From Prostheceraeus crozeri (taxonomy: Eukaryota > Platyhelminthes > Polycladida > Euryleptidae): 64,000 nucleotides of DNA. Below, piece after piece: positions 45,242 through 55,363 of this stretch. The notes beneath the pieces were generated by a model. The model did no database searches and was not told the DNA's origin. It saw only the letters and a program-made list of their open reading frames with translations. Numbering within the stretch: the stretch's first letter is position 1; every line of letters starts with the position of its first letter. The DNA is taken from positions 62,001-126,000 of the forward strand of contig CAJQUW010001695.1 in NCBI GenBank assembly GCA_907163375.1, read 5' to 3'. A program made the translations under genes and the position numbers.

Positions 45242-45794
45242 TCAGTGTATAAAGCAATAAGAATCATGGATGCTAGAAATGGTAAAGTGAGAACACAATT
45301 TTAAACATATATCTGATAGCGGAGTTTGAGTCACGTCGTTTTCCCTATGACATCTAAGAGATTCAACACACTCTTCATCAGAGAAAAGTTGATCTTTCGT
45401 GTGGCCTATTATGTCACAGAGGTTCTCATGAAAGTTTTGGACGCTACTTCCAGTTGTCGTGAAGGTAAGTGACGCAAAGGAACTCTTTTCAAATTGCAAG
45501 ATTCGATCTTCGTATTTAGTTTTCTTTTCCTCCTCGTTTTGTCTGAACAGCTGATTTAAACTTTTATTTTGATATATTTCTGAATAAGGATTTGTTGCTC
45601 TGACATCAAAAAATGTTTCTCCATCCTTCCCCACAATCCCTTTGCTGATATGTCGAGTCTTGCATATCTTCACAGTTTCCGGTTTGGATAAGGGAATCTC
45701 CTTCCACTGGAATTAGTTCAGGCTCTACAACGACATCCTTACATACTTCCCCGAGAAGTTCAGCTTCAATGTCTCGTAGGATAGTGTGTGTCAA
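45242..45794 (-). pseudogene. Repeat-associated protein fragment, PD-(D/E)XK-like (tentative)
   Basis: Read on the minus strand: LLGEVCKDVVVEPELIPVEG, then in another frame ARLDISAKGLWGRMEKHF, then FFDVRATNPYSEIYQNKSL, FRQNEEEKKTKYEDRILQFE and SSFASLTFTTTGSS. Frame changes lie near 45690 and at the T-run near 45615. This order (EP-x-L, RLDI..G.WG, FDVRV.NP, EKK..Y..R, G-S-F-x-x-L) recurs in many invertebrate genomes next to retroelement-like sequences. The Asp pattern suggests a PD-(D/E)XK fold, which is inference. No partner domain remains here. Confidence 0.5.
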
Positions 45795-45972
45795 GGATAC
45801 AAATCCTCTTTTTTGTTATTTATAGTGTGGCATGCATCATTCTTTGATCCAAAAACACATCTGTTTAATGATGGAGTGTTTGAATTCTTTCATGTTGAAA
45901 CAATATCCCACAGATTTTATCTCCAAAAAGCGATGAGCCATGCAGTTGCACCCATAGAAGTAGATAATACTA

Positions 45973-46880
45973 CATTGTAAATGGCTCAATACCAATCACA
46001 TGCGAAGGATGCATAGCAAATTTTTTTTGGTATATTTCTGTATATATTTGTATGCTTTTCGTATGTTATTTCAAATGTGGTATGCTCTACATGCCAAAGC
46101 CATGCCAGCACAATGTTAAAAGAAAGCATCAATTATGTCTAAAGTATGTTGATTTAAGGCCTTTTGTCAATAAAGATTACACTTATGTTACTACTGCTTT
46201 GTAAGTAGTGAGATAATGATACTCAATAGTCAAACTTGCAATACTGAATTCGATTTTAATACATTTAAGTCTAAGGCATTTCATAAGTAATCAATATGTA
46301 TTCAACCATCAACAATTATCCATTATGTAATTTTGAAATTGAGCATATTTACAATGCAAAATAAAAAGTTGTGTTTGAGATACATAAGTCAACATGATTG
46401 CACGTAAAAGTATCGTTTGAATGAATTGTTGTTCATCAGCTTGGCTCATAAAATAGAGTTAACTAAACGTCCTGTTAATGTACTTATAACGAGCAGCATA
46501 AAATTCACTATAAATCTAATCTAGTTAAATATCACTCTATCAAAAAGAAATATTCACGACTGGTATTACTGAAAAAAGTTATTTGACAGTAGTATGTAAT
46601 ATACTACTGTCAAATGCCATGTGACTTAACGCTCTGCATACCAGAGACATGAGAATGAGGATGAATTTGCATCGGGTATCGTATATAAAACATGCACAAT
46701 CACAGATGGAATAGTTCGTATAGCTGCATACCAATCACATACGAAAGTAAGTGGGATGTCGTATGAAAAACATACCAGATCTGTAAGCATACGAGAATCT
46801 CGTATCAGATGTTAGTTTCAAATTGTATGTGATATTGGTATATGTTTGTATGTAATTTTCGTATCCAGCGATTTACGATG
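45973..46880. mobile_element. CACTG-ended non-autonomous element, copy 2
   Basis: The second copy of the element at 11730-12739, flanked by TA (45971-45972 and 46881-46882). The left terminus has drifted to CATTGTAAATGGCT; the right keeps AGCGATTTAC. Internal landmarks occur in the same order: AATACCAATCACAT, AAAGAAAGCATCAAT, TCGATTTTAATACAT, CAACATGATTGCACG. It is about 100 bp shorter through internal deletions. Confidence 0.82.
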
Positions 46881-46882
46881 TA

Positions 46883-48646
46883 CACTAGAATGGAAGTTTG
46901 ATATCTTGCTTATGTACAATGATGGCAGATGGAAAAATCTATGGTTTGCTTCGATCTAAAACATTGTAAGTATAGTATCATAAGTATAGTGTTGTAAGCA
47001 TTGTATCATAGTCAAGCTACATGTATTTGTCAAGTTAATTGTGAAAGTTGTTGACAGCAAATTACAGGATTTTCTTGAATAGAATTTTAAGTGCCATGGC
47101 AGTGTTGTTTCATATGAAATAGCCTACTATTCCGTTGGTTAATATACTGTGTCTATTTATAGCAGTCATTGAAACTATCATCCAATTTTTCAATGCTGGA
47201 ATGCGAATTCAAAACTGGTTCACTGAGTCATAATTGAAAGTGGTCGGTGTACTGGTTGTGAGAACATCTCAAGAATTTTTTAGATAAAAAATCTAATTAT
47301 TGGATAATTTGTCCTTTAAGTGACAAGGAAATCTAGAGCTTTTCTGGCATAAAGATATTGGAAGCTTCTTTATTCGCAATCATCACTCAGATAAATGGAA
47401 TGTCGCTGGAACTTTTCAATTAATCATAAATGAAACATGTGACATGGTGTGATGATATTTTGGAAGCTGATATTCGAAAGCATGCAAAGATTTTGAAAAC
47501 AGTTTCAATATATTGAACAGGGGAGCCCTTTAAAGTAAAATGAGAAATCAATGAGTATGATGCGATAAAAAAGCATTCCGTCCAAATTTTGGCAAAATTT
47601 AGTATGAAAAAGTTAGCTTACATGCATATACTTTATTACTAATCAGATATTCCAAAGATAAAGACATATATTTGATCATTCACTGTTTCGGCAATCGTCG
47701 ACGATGTAACTTTACAAAATTGAACAATTGTGACATTGTTCCTGATTCAGTAATTTTCGCATTTTGATACTTTACAATAAAGGTCAGATATCCGTTTAAA
47801 TCGAAGAATTCATTTGGTCATGAGGTTAGGTTGCAAATATGCCCTAAAAATGATAAAATCATTCCCGATTAGATCAGATGTTTGGGTCAACTGTTTAATC
47901 GAGCAAGTTTAACTGTTGAGAAAAGTAAAATTTGAAGCTTCTTCAAAGATGATGGTAATTGAGAAGATTAATGCGTGTATAGCCCTCATCCTTCTTTTTA
48001 TTCATCAACTTTTTGTAAGATAACTAAGATTTCTTGGCCTCTGATTTCAAGCTGGAGTAATGCATGTTCTGTAAATTGACATTACAAGTTGCATGTGTCT
48101 GAGTATACTATTGATAGATTATAGGAGCGATATTGCAAAATGACGAACGTACAGAACGTTTAAAGGATTTCCTTCTTTGTCATCCTGTCGCCGCAGCATT
48201 TTGTAAATTCATTGTTACTTTTGTGTACATGATCTTTAGACAAGGGTCAACGATCCAGATCACACATTGACTTGATAAATATAAATGCAAGCCAGAAAAC
48301 ATGAAAGCCAACTCGAAAAAATTGCATGTTTGTCCCAACTAAGTTTCCCCTGCGTGTGCCACAATTTTCATGCGATTCCCCTTCTAGGATTTTCTATGGC
48401 ATTGTTAGTTTTTATGCTTGCACCCTTTTCACTGGCTAATCACTAGCTACTGTTTGATTGGTTTCTGAAGCATTTTAATTAATTCTTTAACCTAACCGTG
48501 AAGTGCGCACCGAGACTGTGTTAATGACTAAACTTAAAGTCAAGTATCGTGGGAACCATACTTCATCATGTCACCCATAGAAATCCAACGCTCTCTATGA
48601 TAATGTAGGAATAGTACGGCCATGGACATTGAAAACAATACGGCGT
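46883..48646. other. No gene recognised
   Basis: AT-rich host or old-repeat sequence up to the edge of palindrome P2. Confidence 0.4.
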
Positions 48647-49871
48647 CGTGGACTTGCGTTGTCGTGACAACGATACCTCAGAGATGGCAGCTTCCAGTGA
48701 CTGTCAATAGGAAAACACCAGCAGATTATGAGTGCTTTTTGTAAATATTCGCGGTCATTATTGTTCTCTATATATATAAAAGCATTTTGATAAAATAATT
48801 TGCAATAAATCGTCTTACAGCAAGAATGAATCTTACTGACCTAGATCGAAGCCTAAATGATCGACTGAAATGACCACCAATCAGCCGCAATGGTCAATTC
48901 TAAAGATGGATTCATACTTGATCGTCAATTTCTTACCTTCTAACCTCGTGCTATGTTTTTCCAGTCGCTAGCCGGCAAGAAAATTTATCCTGACGTCTCA
49001 GGCAGGCAAGATAAAACTTCAATAGATATCCAATTTCTATAATTATGTCACGACTCATAAAAAGATCATAGAACACGCATGTAGGCCTACATGTACTAAA
49101 CAATACCGAAATCTACGGTCCATGCACATAACGCTCAATAACAACCAGCATAAGAAAATAAGTCACTTGAAAGGCAAAGAGTTAATTATTAATATTGATA
49201 TTCAAGGTGTTTATTGATATGTTATTACCACTACCAAATATTGTGGAAAGTTGATTAAATTGATTTCGCGTATCCACATTGATGGTATCTTTGGACATGA
49301 CCAGAATTTTTTCTCTTGTTTCATGTTGTTCATTATTTTTTATAATCTTATAAATTTTCCAAGTAAATACCAAATATTTGGTAAAGTTGATAAATTTTTT
49401 TTTCTCGGGAAATTATATTTTTCCGAAATCTATAAATGCACTCCAACTCTGACTAGCCATTCATAGAAATGATTGAAATGAGTTTGAAATGCATTATTGC
49501 CCGGCATTGGAGGGTATATATAATGCACCATTATATGCCCGCCAATTTCACATAGAATTCTCACCGCACCAGATAGCCATGAACCGTCGTCCGTCACTCC
49601 AGCTTGAGAATCCATCAATGAATTGGTAAACTGATATTTCAAATCATTTTTAGATAGAAATCTGAATTTCAAATCTATTCATATTTGTAAACACTCATAG
49701 ACTTTCAAGCTCTTCATGAATTAAAATATATTGAGAGAGCAGACTTTCATAGATTTCAAAAAAAGTCAATCAAAGATTTCTTCATCTCTCCATTATCTGT
49801 TACTAACAGAGATCAATAATTGCAATGTATTTTATAAGTCTTTTTGAATAGCATCATTAAGTATTATCAAA

Positions 49872-49965
49872 AAATGAAAAGCCTTGCTATTGTTAATAGG
49901 TTTATCTCCTAAATATATATATATATAGGAGATAAACCTATTAACAAAAGCAAGGCTTTTCATTT
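49872..49965. repeat. Near-perfect hairpin
   Basis: Arms of about 38 bp (AAATGAAAAGCCTTGCTATT ... and its complement ending TTTTCATTT) flank a short TA-repeat loop. Present only in the left arm of palindrome P2. Confidence 0.88.
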
Positions 49966-50015
49966 CTTGACAATAATTGCAATGTTCATAGACTTCTCAA
50001 GAGTTACATACAATA

Positions 50016-50118
50016 GCATGATATCATGGATTTTGCGGGCAGAAATATCAGACGGTCTCGGCTGCTGACGCAGCCTCGTCTATGTCTGATATTACTGCCC
50101 TAAAAATCCATGATATAT
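50016..50118. repeat. About 100-bp near-perfect palindrome (MITE-like)
   Basis: ATATCATGGATTTTGCGGGC ... pairs with ... GCCCTAAAAATCCATGATAT, and the centre GACGGTCTCGGCTGC pairs with GCAGCCTCGTC. Almost the whole unit folds on itself. It is absent from the right arm of palindrome P2. Confidence 0.85.
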
Positions 50119-50215
50119 TGCTACATTATCTACATTGGATAAGAATTTCATCTCAGGGTTTTTTAAGGCTTAGACAGTGGTGTAACCCATCCTATTTATG
50201 GTGTAACTTTTAGAC

Positions 50216-50869
50216 CAGAGTTTCCCAACCTGTGGTATGCGTACCAAAAATGGTACGCGAGTACCTCTCCGAAGTAGGACATACATATGTATCATGATGA
50301 TATAGTTTGATCTCTTCATATCACAGACCAAATATATTAGGAAACGTGTTGGTCAGCTTTAGAAAATTAGATCGACGACAAAATTCGATGCAATTTATCA
50401 CTTTTCATAGCCTCAAAGGACGAAGATTTGTCTTATGCATAAATTTCATCTTGTCACATCAAACGTTGTATTAGGTTGTTTAAATATCAATGCGACAGGC
50501 GATGCAATTAGCTATTGAGCGACCGACAGAAAAGCTATGCATTTTAGATTTTGCTTGAAGCTCAGCAAAGCTCACATTCATCTTTGATAGCCTATTTGAT
50601 AGTCGATGTTTGGCACAGCATCTTGAAGCAGCATTCATGCAGATATCTACGTGATCCTCAGAGATCGATTTCTCGAAAGATAGATCTTCAAATTACGTGA
50701 GTTTGGCTTATAAGATCAAATTTTCCGTTTCATCGGTTGAGAGACCACACGCATCCCATTATTGTATCATCTGCATCATCGTGTTCAAATTTCTTTGAGA
50801 CTAAGTTGTACGCGGCGAACGTGTAAGATCTCAAGTGGTACAGAGACATTAAAGGATTGGGAACCTGTG
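50216..50869. mobile_element. Non-autonomous hAT-like element (left arm copy)
   Basis: The termini CAGAGTTTCCCAACC and, inverted, CACAGGTTCCCAATCC are typical of hAT elements. The flanks TTTTAGAC and CTTTAGAC agree at seven of eight bases, as an aged 8-bp target duplication would. No transposase is encoded. It was present before the inversion duplication, because the other arm carries it too. Confidence 0.8.
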
Positions 50870-51075
50870 CTTTAGACAGTGGGAAAGATATATTCATTGT
50901 TAATGGAAAAAATAGTAGCAAATCATCTGTTCTCACATATTCAATAATAAACTACAAGTAATCGAGTTGGAATGATTCGTGTCTGAGCGAAGAAAGTCCC
51001 ATTGTCCTACATATATACGGGAACCTATATATATATATATATGAATACACAACTCAGGAGAAACCAAGATGTAAT

Positions 51076-51115
51076 TTCCCGACCGGTTTCACCTCTTAGA
51101 GGCTAGTCATGGGAA
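51076..51115 (-). ncRNA. Hammerhead-ribozyme-like motif, PLE-1 left copy
   Basis: Read on the minus strand the parts are stem I TTCCC, core ATGACTA, stem II GCCTC-TAA-GAGGT, GAA, stem III ACC/GGT, cleavage-site C, and stem I partner GGGAA. This is the type I hammerhead order. The core reads AUGACUA instead of CUGANGA: U4, G5, A6 and A9 are kept, while the C3-G8 pair is replaced by A3-U8. Confidence 0.62.
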
Positions 51116-51194
51116 TGAACTAAATGGATATATTTTCAAATTATACATAGTTTAATGCAAACTACAATCGGGGAATTGGCACATATTCCAAGAA

Positions 51195-51746
51195 GTGATT
51201 CCTCCTGTGAACGGTAGCTTGAGCTTAATTGAGTCATTCAAGGACAAGAAAATAATGCGTGTGTTCAAGCAACCGAAATCTCTTCTTAGATCTCTTTGTC
51301 AGAACAATAGGAAAACTATAAATGGTGTCAGTAGGTGTGGTGAACCCAGATGTGCATGTTGTGAAACGATGATAGTAGACAAAACAATAGTATTTGATGT
51401 CAATGGTGTAAGTAAATGTTTTACTATTAATTCCAATCTGAACTGCTACTCCAGTAATGTGATATATGTCATTCGATGTAAGAATTGTCAAGATTATTAC
51501 ATAGGGCATCCTGGAGGTAGTTTTAGGAAAAGACTTACGTTACATAGACAACAGATGTTTAGACCTCAATATACAATTTTGGACGTTAGTTGTCATATAT
51601 CTATGTGCGCAGCTACTACATCTTTACATAATAAATTCGAAGCTGCACCAATTTATAAGATGTCACCATCATCCACAAGGATTGATCGGGAGAACAAAGA
51701 GAAGATGCTCATATCTATGCTGCAGCCTAAGCTAAATAAATCATGA
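51195..51746 (+). pseudogene. PLE-1 C-terminal linker and GIY-YIG endonuclease
   Basis: An open frame of 183 codons, probably only the end of a once longer protein. A cysteine-rich linker (SRCGEPRCACC) is followed by a GIY-YIG domain: NVIYVIRCKNC, DYYIGHPGG, FRKRLTLHRQQ, then HISMC, KFEAAPIY and a basic end. The reverse transcriptase that should precede it is absent. GIY-YIG nicks DNA for Penelope integration. It shares the linker and domain order with PLE-2 but belongs to a different family. Confidence 0.82.
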
Positions 51747-51836
51747 CTACATGAAGATGCTACTTCTATGTGCCAATTCCCCGATTGTAGTTGGCATTAA
51801 AGTATGTATAATTTGAAAATATATCCATTTAGTTCA

Positions 51837-51876
51837 TTCCCATGACTAACCTCTACGAGGTGAAACCGGTCGGGAA
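51837..51876 (+). ncRNA. Hammerhead-ribozyme-like motif, PLE-1 right copy
   Basis: The same fold as the left copy. Stem II is ACCTC-TAC-GAGGT, so the first stem II pair is A-U where the left copy has G-U; the change keeps pairing. Core AUGACUA, GAAACCGGTC and the TTCCC/GGGAA stem are unchanged. Confidence 0.65.
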
Positions 51877-52124
51877 ATTACATCTTGGTTTTTCCTGAGT
51901 TGTGTATTTATATTCGGAAACCATTTTATCTTCATTTTTTTATATATATAGATGGATAGATAAATGGATATCTATCAGAGATCCCCACGCCGACCCAATG
52001 ACTGCCGATAGTATGAGAAGTGCGAAAACGAGATTATTGATTGGAAGACCGGTTTCGATCTTGGATCTTTATCAATTCCAAACGTCTTACTCGACAGAGA
52101 TCAGAACAAGATATATATATATAG

Positions 52125-52945
52125 TAAATCATTTGTGAAACCAGACATTCTTGCTGTTTTCGGCTCTACTGCAATTATCATCGATGTCCAAATTTGCAAT
52201 GACTTCAATGCTGCTGAATCCTTTTTGACTAAGGTGACGAAATACGGCTCACCAGATGTTCACGGCAATATACTGAAATACATTCGCAGATTGGATATTA
52301 ATGTGCAGCATCTTTTTCATTTCCCGTTCATTGTCTCGTTCAGAGGCATTTTTATGATAAATCTGTTTCTTCCCTTATGCCATATCTCAAGTTCAGTTTC
52401 TATGATTTGCATGATTTGTCTCTTCTTGCGGTCCTAGGGTCGCTCAAATGTTATGACTCTTTTATGATGGGCACGTAAGTCTATCATTATTTTTTTCTGT
52501 TAATGTCATGAATTTATAATGTTAAGCCTAATTCTCAACATGGTTTCTATCACCTTGTTTGCGTGACACCTCGAGAGTAGATAGTCGTCCCATCTGTCTA
52601 CTAGGCCTCCCTCCTCATTTTGGGGCGGTGTCAACCACTGTTTGGTGTGGGGTTGGATGAGCCACACGAGAGTTCATCTCTCGGTTGTTATCCATGTCCT
52701 TTCCTTTATCGGCGTTGCCTCTTTTGTTACCTATAGTATGGTATCTTGGACTTGGTTAACTTTGAGTGTTCTTTTATTTTGTGTTAACTGCTTTTGTTTA
52801 TTCAGTTCGCAGTTAACAGTTTTTAGCAGTTTGTTTTTAACAGTTCGCATTGTAATGCGTTTTTATGATTTTTGTACACTATGAGTTATTTGTAATTGCA
52901 TGCCTCTCCTAGTGAGAAAATAAAGCTTTACCTAGATATATACCT
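52125..52945 (+). pseudogene. 3' end of a LINE with restriction-like endonuclease (R2/NeSL-like)
   Basis: The open frame starting near 52129 reads VKPDILAVFGSTAIIIDVQI, that is PD-x12-D followed by a hydrophobic strand, the catalytic pattern of the restriction-like endonuclease at the C-terminus of R2/R4/NeSL-type LINEs. Next come FLTKVTKYGSPDVHGNILKYI and FHFPFIVSFRGI. After a frameshift near 52350 the expected tail FYDKSVSSLMPYLKFS and LLAVLGSLKCYDSFM follows, with stop TAA near 52482. About 460 bp of 3' untranslated region follows. Everything upstream is missing. Such LINEs often insert at fixed sites; here the target is unclear. Confidence 0.72.
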
Positions 52946-52998
52946 GCATATATAAAAACCAAAAAAGCACTCAAGGAAAAGTCAGAGGTATCAAAATT

Positions 52999-53039
52999 CC
53001 CGACCGGTTTCGACCTGATATAAGCAGGCTAGTCATGGG
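52999..53039 (-). ncRNA. Hammerhead-ribozyme-like motif, PLE-2 left copy
   Basis: Read on the minus strand: CCC, core ATGACTA, stem II built on CCTG/CAGG with a bulge, TC, GAAACCGGTC, GGG. The core is the same AUGACUA variant as in PLE-1. Stem I is limited to three clear pairs. Confidence 0.55.
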
Positions 53040-53111
53040 CCAATAAATTCTTATCCCAGCAAATGAAACAGTCATCTATGTACCTAATCCATCTTTTATT
53101 GATAGTCTCTG

Positions 53112-54165
53112 TGATGACTGTTTCAATTGCTGGGATAAGAATTTTGGCAGCTCGGAAGTTTTTCATAATATTCTTAATGGCCTGAACAGCAATATTCAAT
53201 TCACGATCGACTACAGTGTTGAAGAAATTAATTTTCTTGATGTCCACATATATGTAAACAGGAACTGTAATAAATTAGAAACAGATATCCATCGCAAAAT
53301 AACTGATAGCCAAAGTTACGTGCCTTTTGATTCAGGTCATTCTAAGCATGTTTTGAAAAACACACCATATTCTCTTGCCAGGCGAATTTATGGCATTGTG
53401 TCTGATGAAAATAATAAATTGCTACAATTAAGTCAACTAAAGTCCATCTTTTTAAAATTAAAGTATCCTCTCAGCCTAGTCGAAAGCTCATTTATTAGGG
53501 CTAATAACGATGGTGGCATCAATATTAACAAAGTTGTAAGCAAGAATGAAATTCCCAATGAAGGTGTGCCTTTCATTTGTACCTACAATCGCAACAACCC
53601 AAACGTGTATTCACAAGACATTAAATCGGTCACTCAAAGTTTGTGCTTAATTGATCCATTCCAGAACATGCGCTTTTTCAGATCTTACAAACAACCGCTT
53701 TCTCTGCTTAGAATCCTTAGTAACAACAATAGGAAGACCATTGAAGGTATTTCTCCTTGTGGGGAACCGAGGTGTAAAATTTGTCCCACTTTGATATTAG
53801 GAAGAACAATATAGTTTAAGGTGGGTAATAGTCATCGCAATTGGTTGTTTACTATAAATAGGAATCTCACTTGCACATCTAAAAATGTTATCTATGCAAT
53901 AAGGTGCAATCCCTGTAGAGATTTCCATTTTGGTCAAACGGGAGATATCATTCGCAACCGTCTGACTATCCATCGGCAGCAGATTGACCATGAAGAGTAT
54001 AGAATTCTCAATATGAGCAAGCACATAGCTCATTGTGCTAGACATCTCACTTCGAAGTTTGAAGCGGCTCCCATTTACCAAGTGAATGCACATTACAGTC
54101 GCATAGATCGTGAGAAGAAGGAGACTGATTTTTCTTTACTAAGACCTCAGTTAAATATAGAATAA
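53112..54165 (+). pseudogene. PLE-2 reverse transcriptase end, linker and GIY-YIG (damaged)
   Basis: In order: DDCFNCWDKN (the catalytic YIDD box region), EINFLDVHIYV and LETDIHRKITDSQSYV (typical Penelope FLDV / T-x-x-x-RK-x-TD blocks), SGHSKHVLKNTPYSLARRI, the linker ISPCGEPRCKICP, then a GIY-YIG domain (NVIYAIRCNPC, FHFGQTGDI, RNRLTIHRQQI, KFEAAPIYQV). The YIG Tyr is Phe here. The frame is broken in at least one place and the N-terminal RT half is absent. Confidence 0.8.
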
Positions 54166-54212
54166 TTTCTATGTTTCATTTATGTATATTTGAGTTTGAA
54201 TAAATCATTTTC

Positions 54213-54259
54213 ATTCCCATGACTAGCCTGCTTAGATCAGAACGAAACCGGTCGGGAAT
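54213..54259 (+). ncRNA. Hammerhead-ribozyme-like motif, PLE-2 right copy
   Basis: ATTCCC at the start pairs with GGGAAT at the end (six pairs, stem I). Core ATGACTA and the 3' half GAAACCGGTC are intact. Stem II has drifted (CCTG against CAGA), so this copy is probably inactive whatever the core allows. Confidence 0.5.
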
Positions 54260-54388
54260 TTTGATACCTCTGACTTTTCCTTGAGTGCTTTTTTGGTACA
54301 TACATAAAGGTTCCCGTATATGTAGGACAATGGGACTTTCTTCGCTCAGACACGAATCATTCCAACTCGAATACTTGTAGTTTATTAT

Positions 54389-55284
54389 AATAATAATAAT
54401 AATATGCGTTTATTTCAATCAGAATGGGAATCGGCCAGTACATGAAATTACACAGAAAATTAAATTCATAAAATCAAGTTGTTATCTTTTACAAAGTGAG
54501 TTGAAGAGAGAACATGCAAATAAGATGAAAGTCTGGCTTCGTTTCTCAGTTCGTCGCTTGGGCAGGATGAATCGACCAGTGTGTGAAAGTTCGGGAAGTA
54601 AGTCATGAAGGACATGATCATCGTTCATCATGTTAGTCAAGAAGCGCATTGGATCGACGTTCTTCAAGAGAAGGCAAACACGTGTCTGTGCATTCAACTC
54701 CACACAATATGCGATGAAATCGATTTTGCAGGCGCATTAGACGGTTCGAATCGGATACAGATAGACTGATAAAAAGAGGAGAACAATATTCGATTACTGA
54801 ACGTATAAAACTAAAATATACAATTTTAAGATCGTCATTTGATAAAACTGGACGGAGAGTTCTGAGCGCAAAGAAGCATCTGGATGCAGTTTTCACAACA
54901 TGATCAATATGATTCGACCAGGTCGCAGTACTATTAAAGTAGACCCCCAGGATGCAAAGAGAGTCAGTCACTTGTACACCAGGAATCCTTACGACATCGG
55001 ATGTTGCATTTCTCTTGAGAATGGTTAGACTCTTGCATTTTCCCAGGTTGATGCGCAAATTCATTGACGCTGACCAATCTACAAGGGCTTGGTGATAACG
55101 CAGGATATGACTGTTTCCATTCTTGTACATTGGCATGCATAATGTGGTGTCATCTGCATACTTTGTCAGGGGGCATTTTTCTGAATCAAAGTCAAACGAG
55201 TGAGTCGCAACACAGTATAGAAAGGGACCCAGAATTGAACCCTAGGGGATCCCCGAAGTAACATTGGCCAATGAGCTCGCAGTC
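54389..55284 (-). pseudogene. LINE-E fragment inserted in the right arm
   Basis: Minus strand: SGIP, TAG stop, GSILGPFLYC, CPLTKYADDTTL, SASMNLRINLGKCKSL, CILGVYFNSTATWSNHID, RSVIEYCSPLFI, RLQNRFHRILCG, and after a frameshift LLPELSHTGRFILPKR to a stop. The tail is a run of TTA/ATT units at 54389-54403. ATTAT flanks both ends (54384-54388 and 55285-55289), and the left arm near 50941-50950 shows the same site uninterrupted. It is 5' truncated within the RT palm; CR1/Jockey-type RT. Confidence 0.85.
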
Positions 55285-55363
55285 ATTATTGAATATATGA
55301 GAACAGATGACTTGCTACTATTTTTTCCATTAACAATGAATATATCTTTTCGACTGTCTAAAG

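Larger units (their letters stand above)
51044..51909 (+). mobile_element. Penelope-like element fragment 1 (PLE-1)
   Basis: A 3' part of a Penelope-like element bounded by inverted copies of about 140 bp (51044-51184 and 51768-51909). Such inverted terminal (pLTR-type) copies are a known outcome of Penelope insertion. Each copy carries a hammerhead-like motif. Only the linker and GIY-YIG end of the protein remain between them. Confidence 0.82.
52959..54296 (+). mobile_element. Penelope-like element fragment 2 (PLE-2)
   Basis: Terminal segments 52959-53039 and 54213-54296 are inverted copies. The left one also carries, on the minus strand, a short inverted copy of an RT block (RYIDDCFICWDKN), whereas the same block lies on the plus strand at 53110-53150. 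The plus-strand body holds the end of the reverse transcriptase, linker and GIY-YIG domain in a damaged state. The arrangement fits the complex inverted ends known for Penelope insertions. Confidence 0.8.

Noticed and set aside
50730-50936. Frame repeated in both palindrome arms (also 55291-55503), tempting as a conserved small gene
   Set aside because: It overlaps the end of a non-autonomous hAT-like element and is shared only because the arms are copies of each other.
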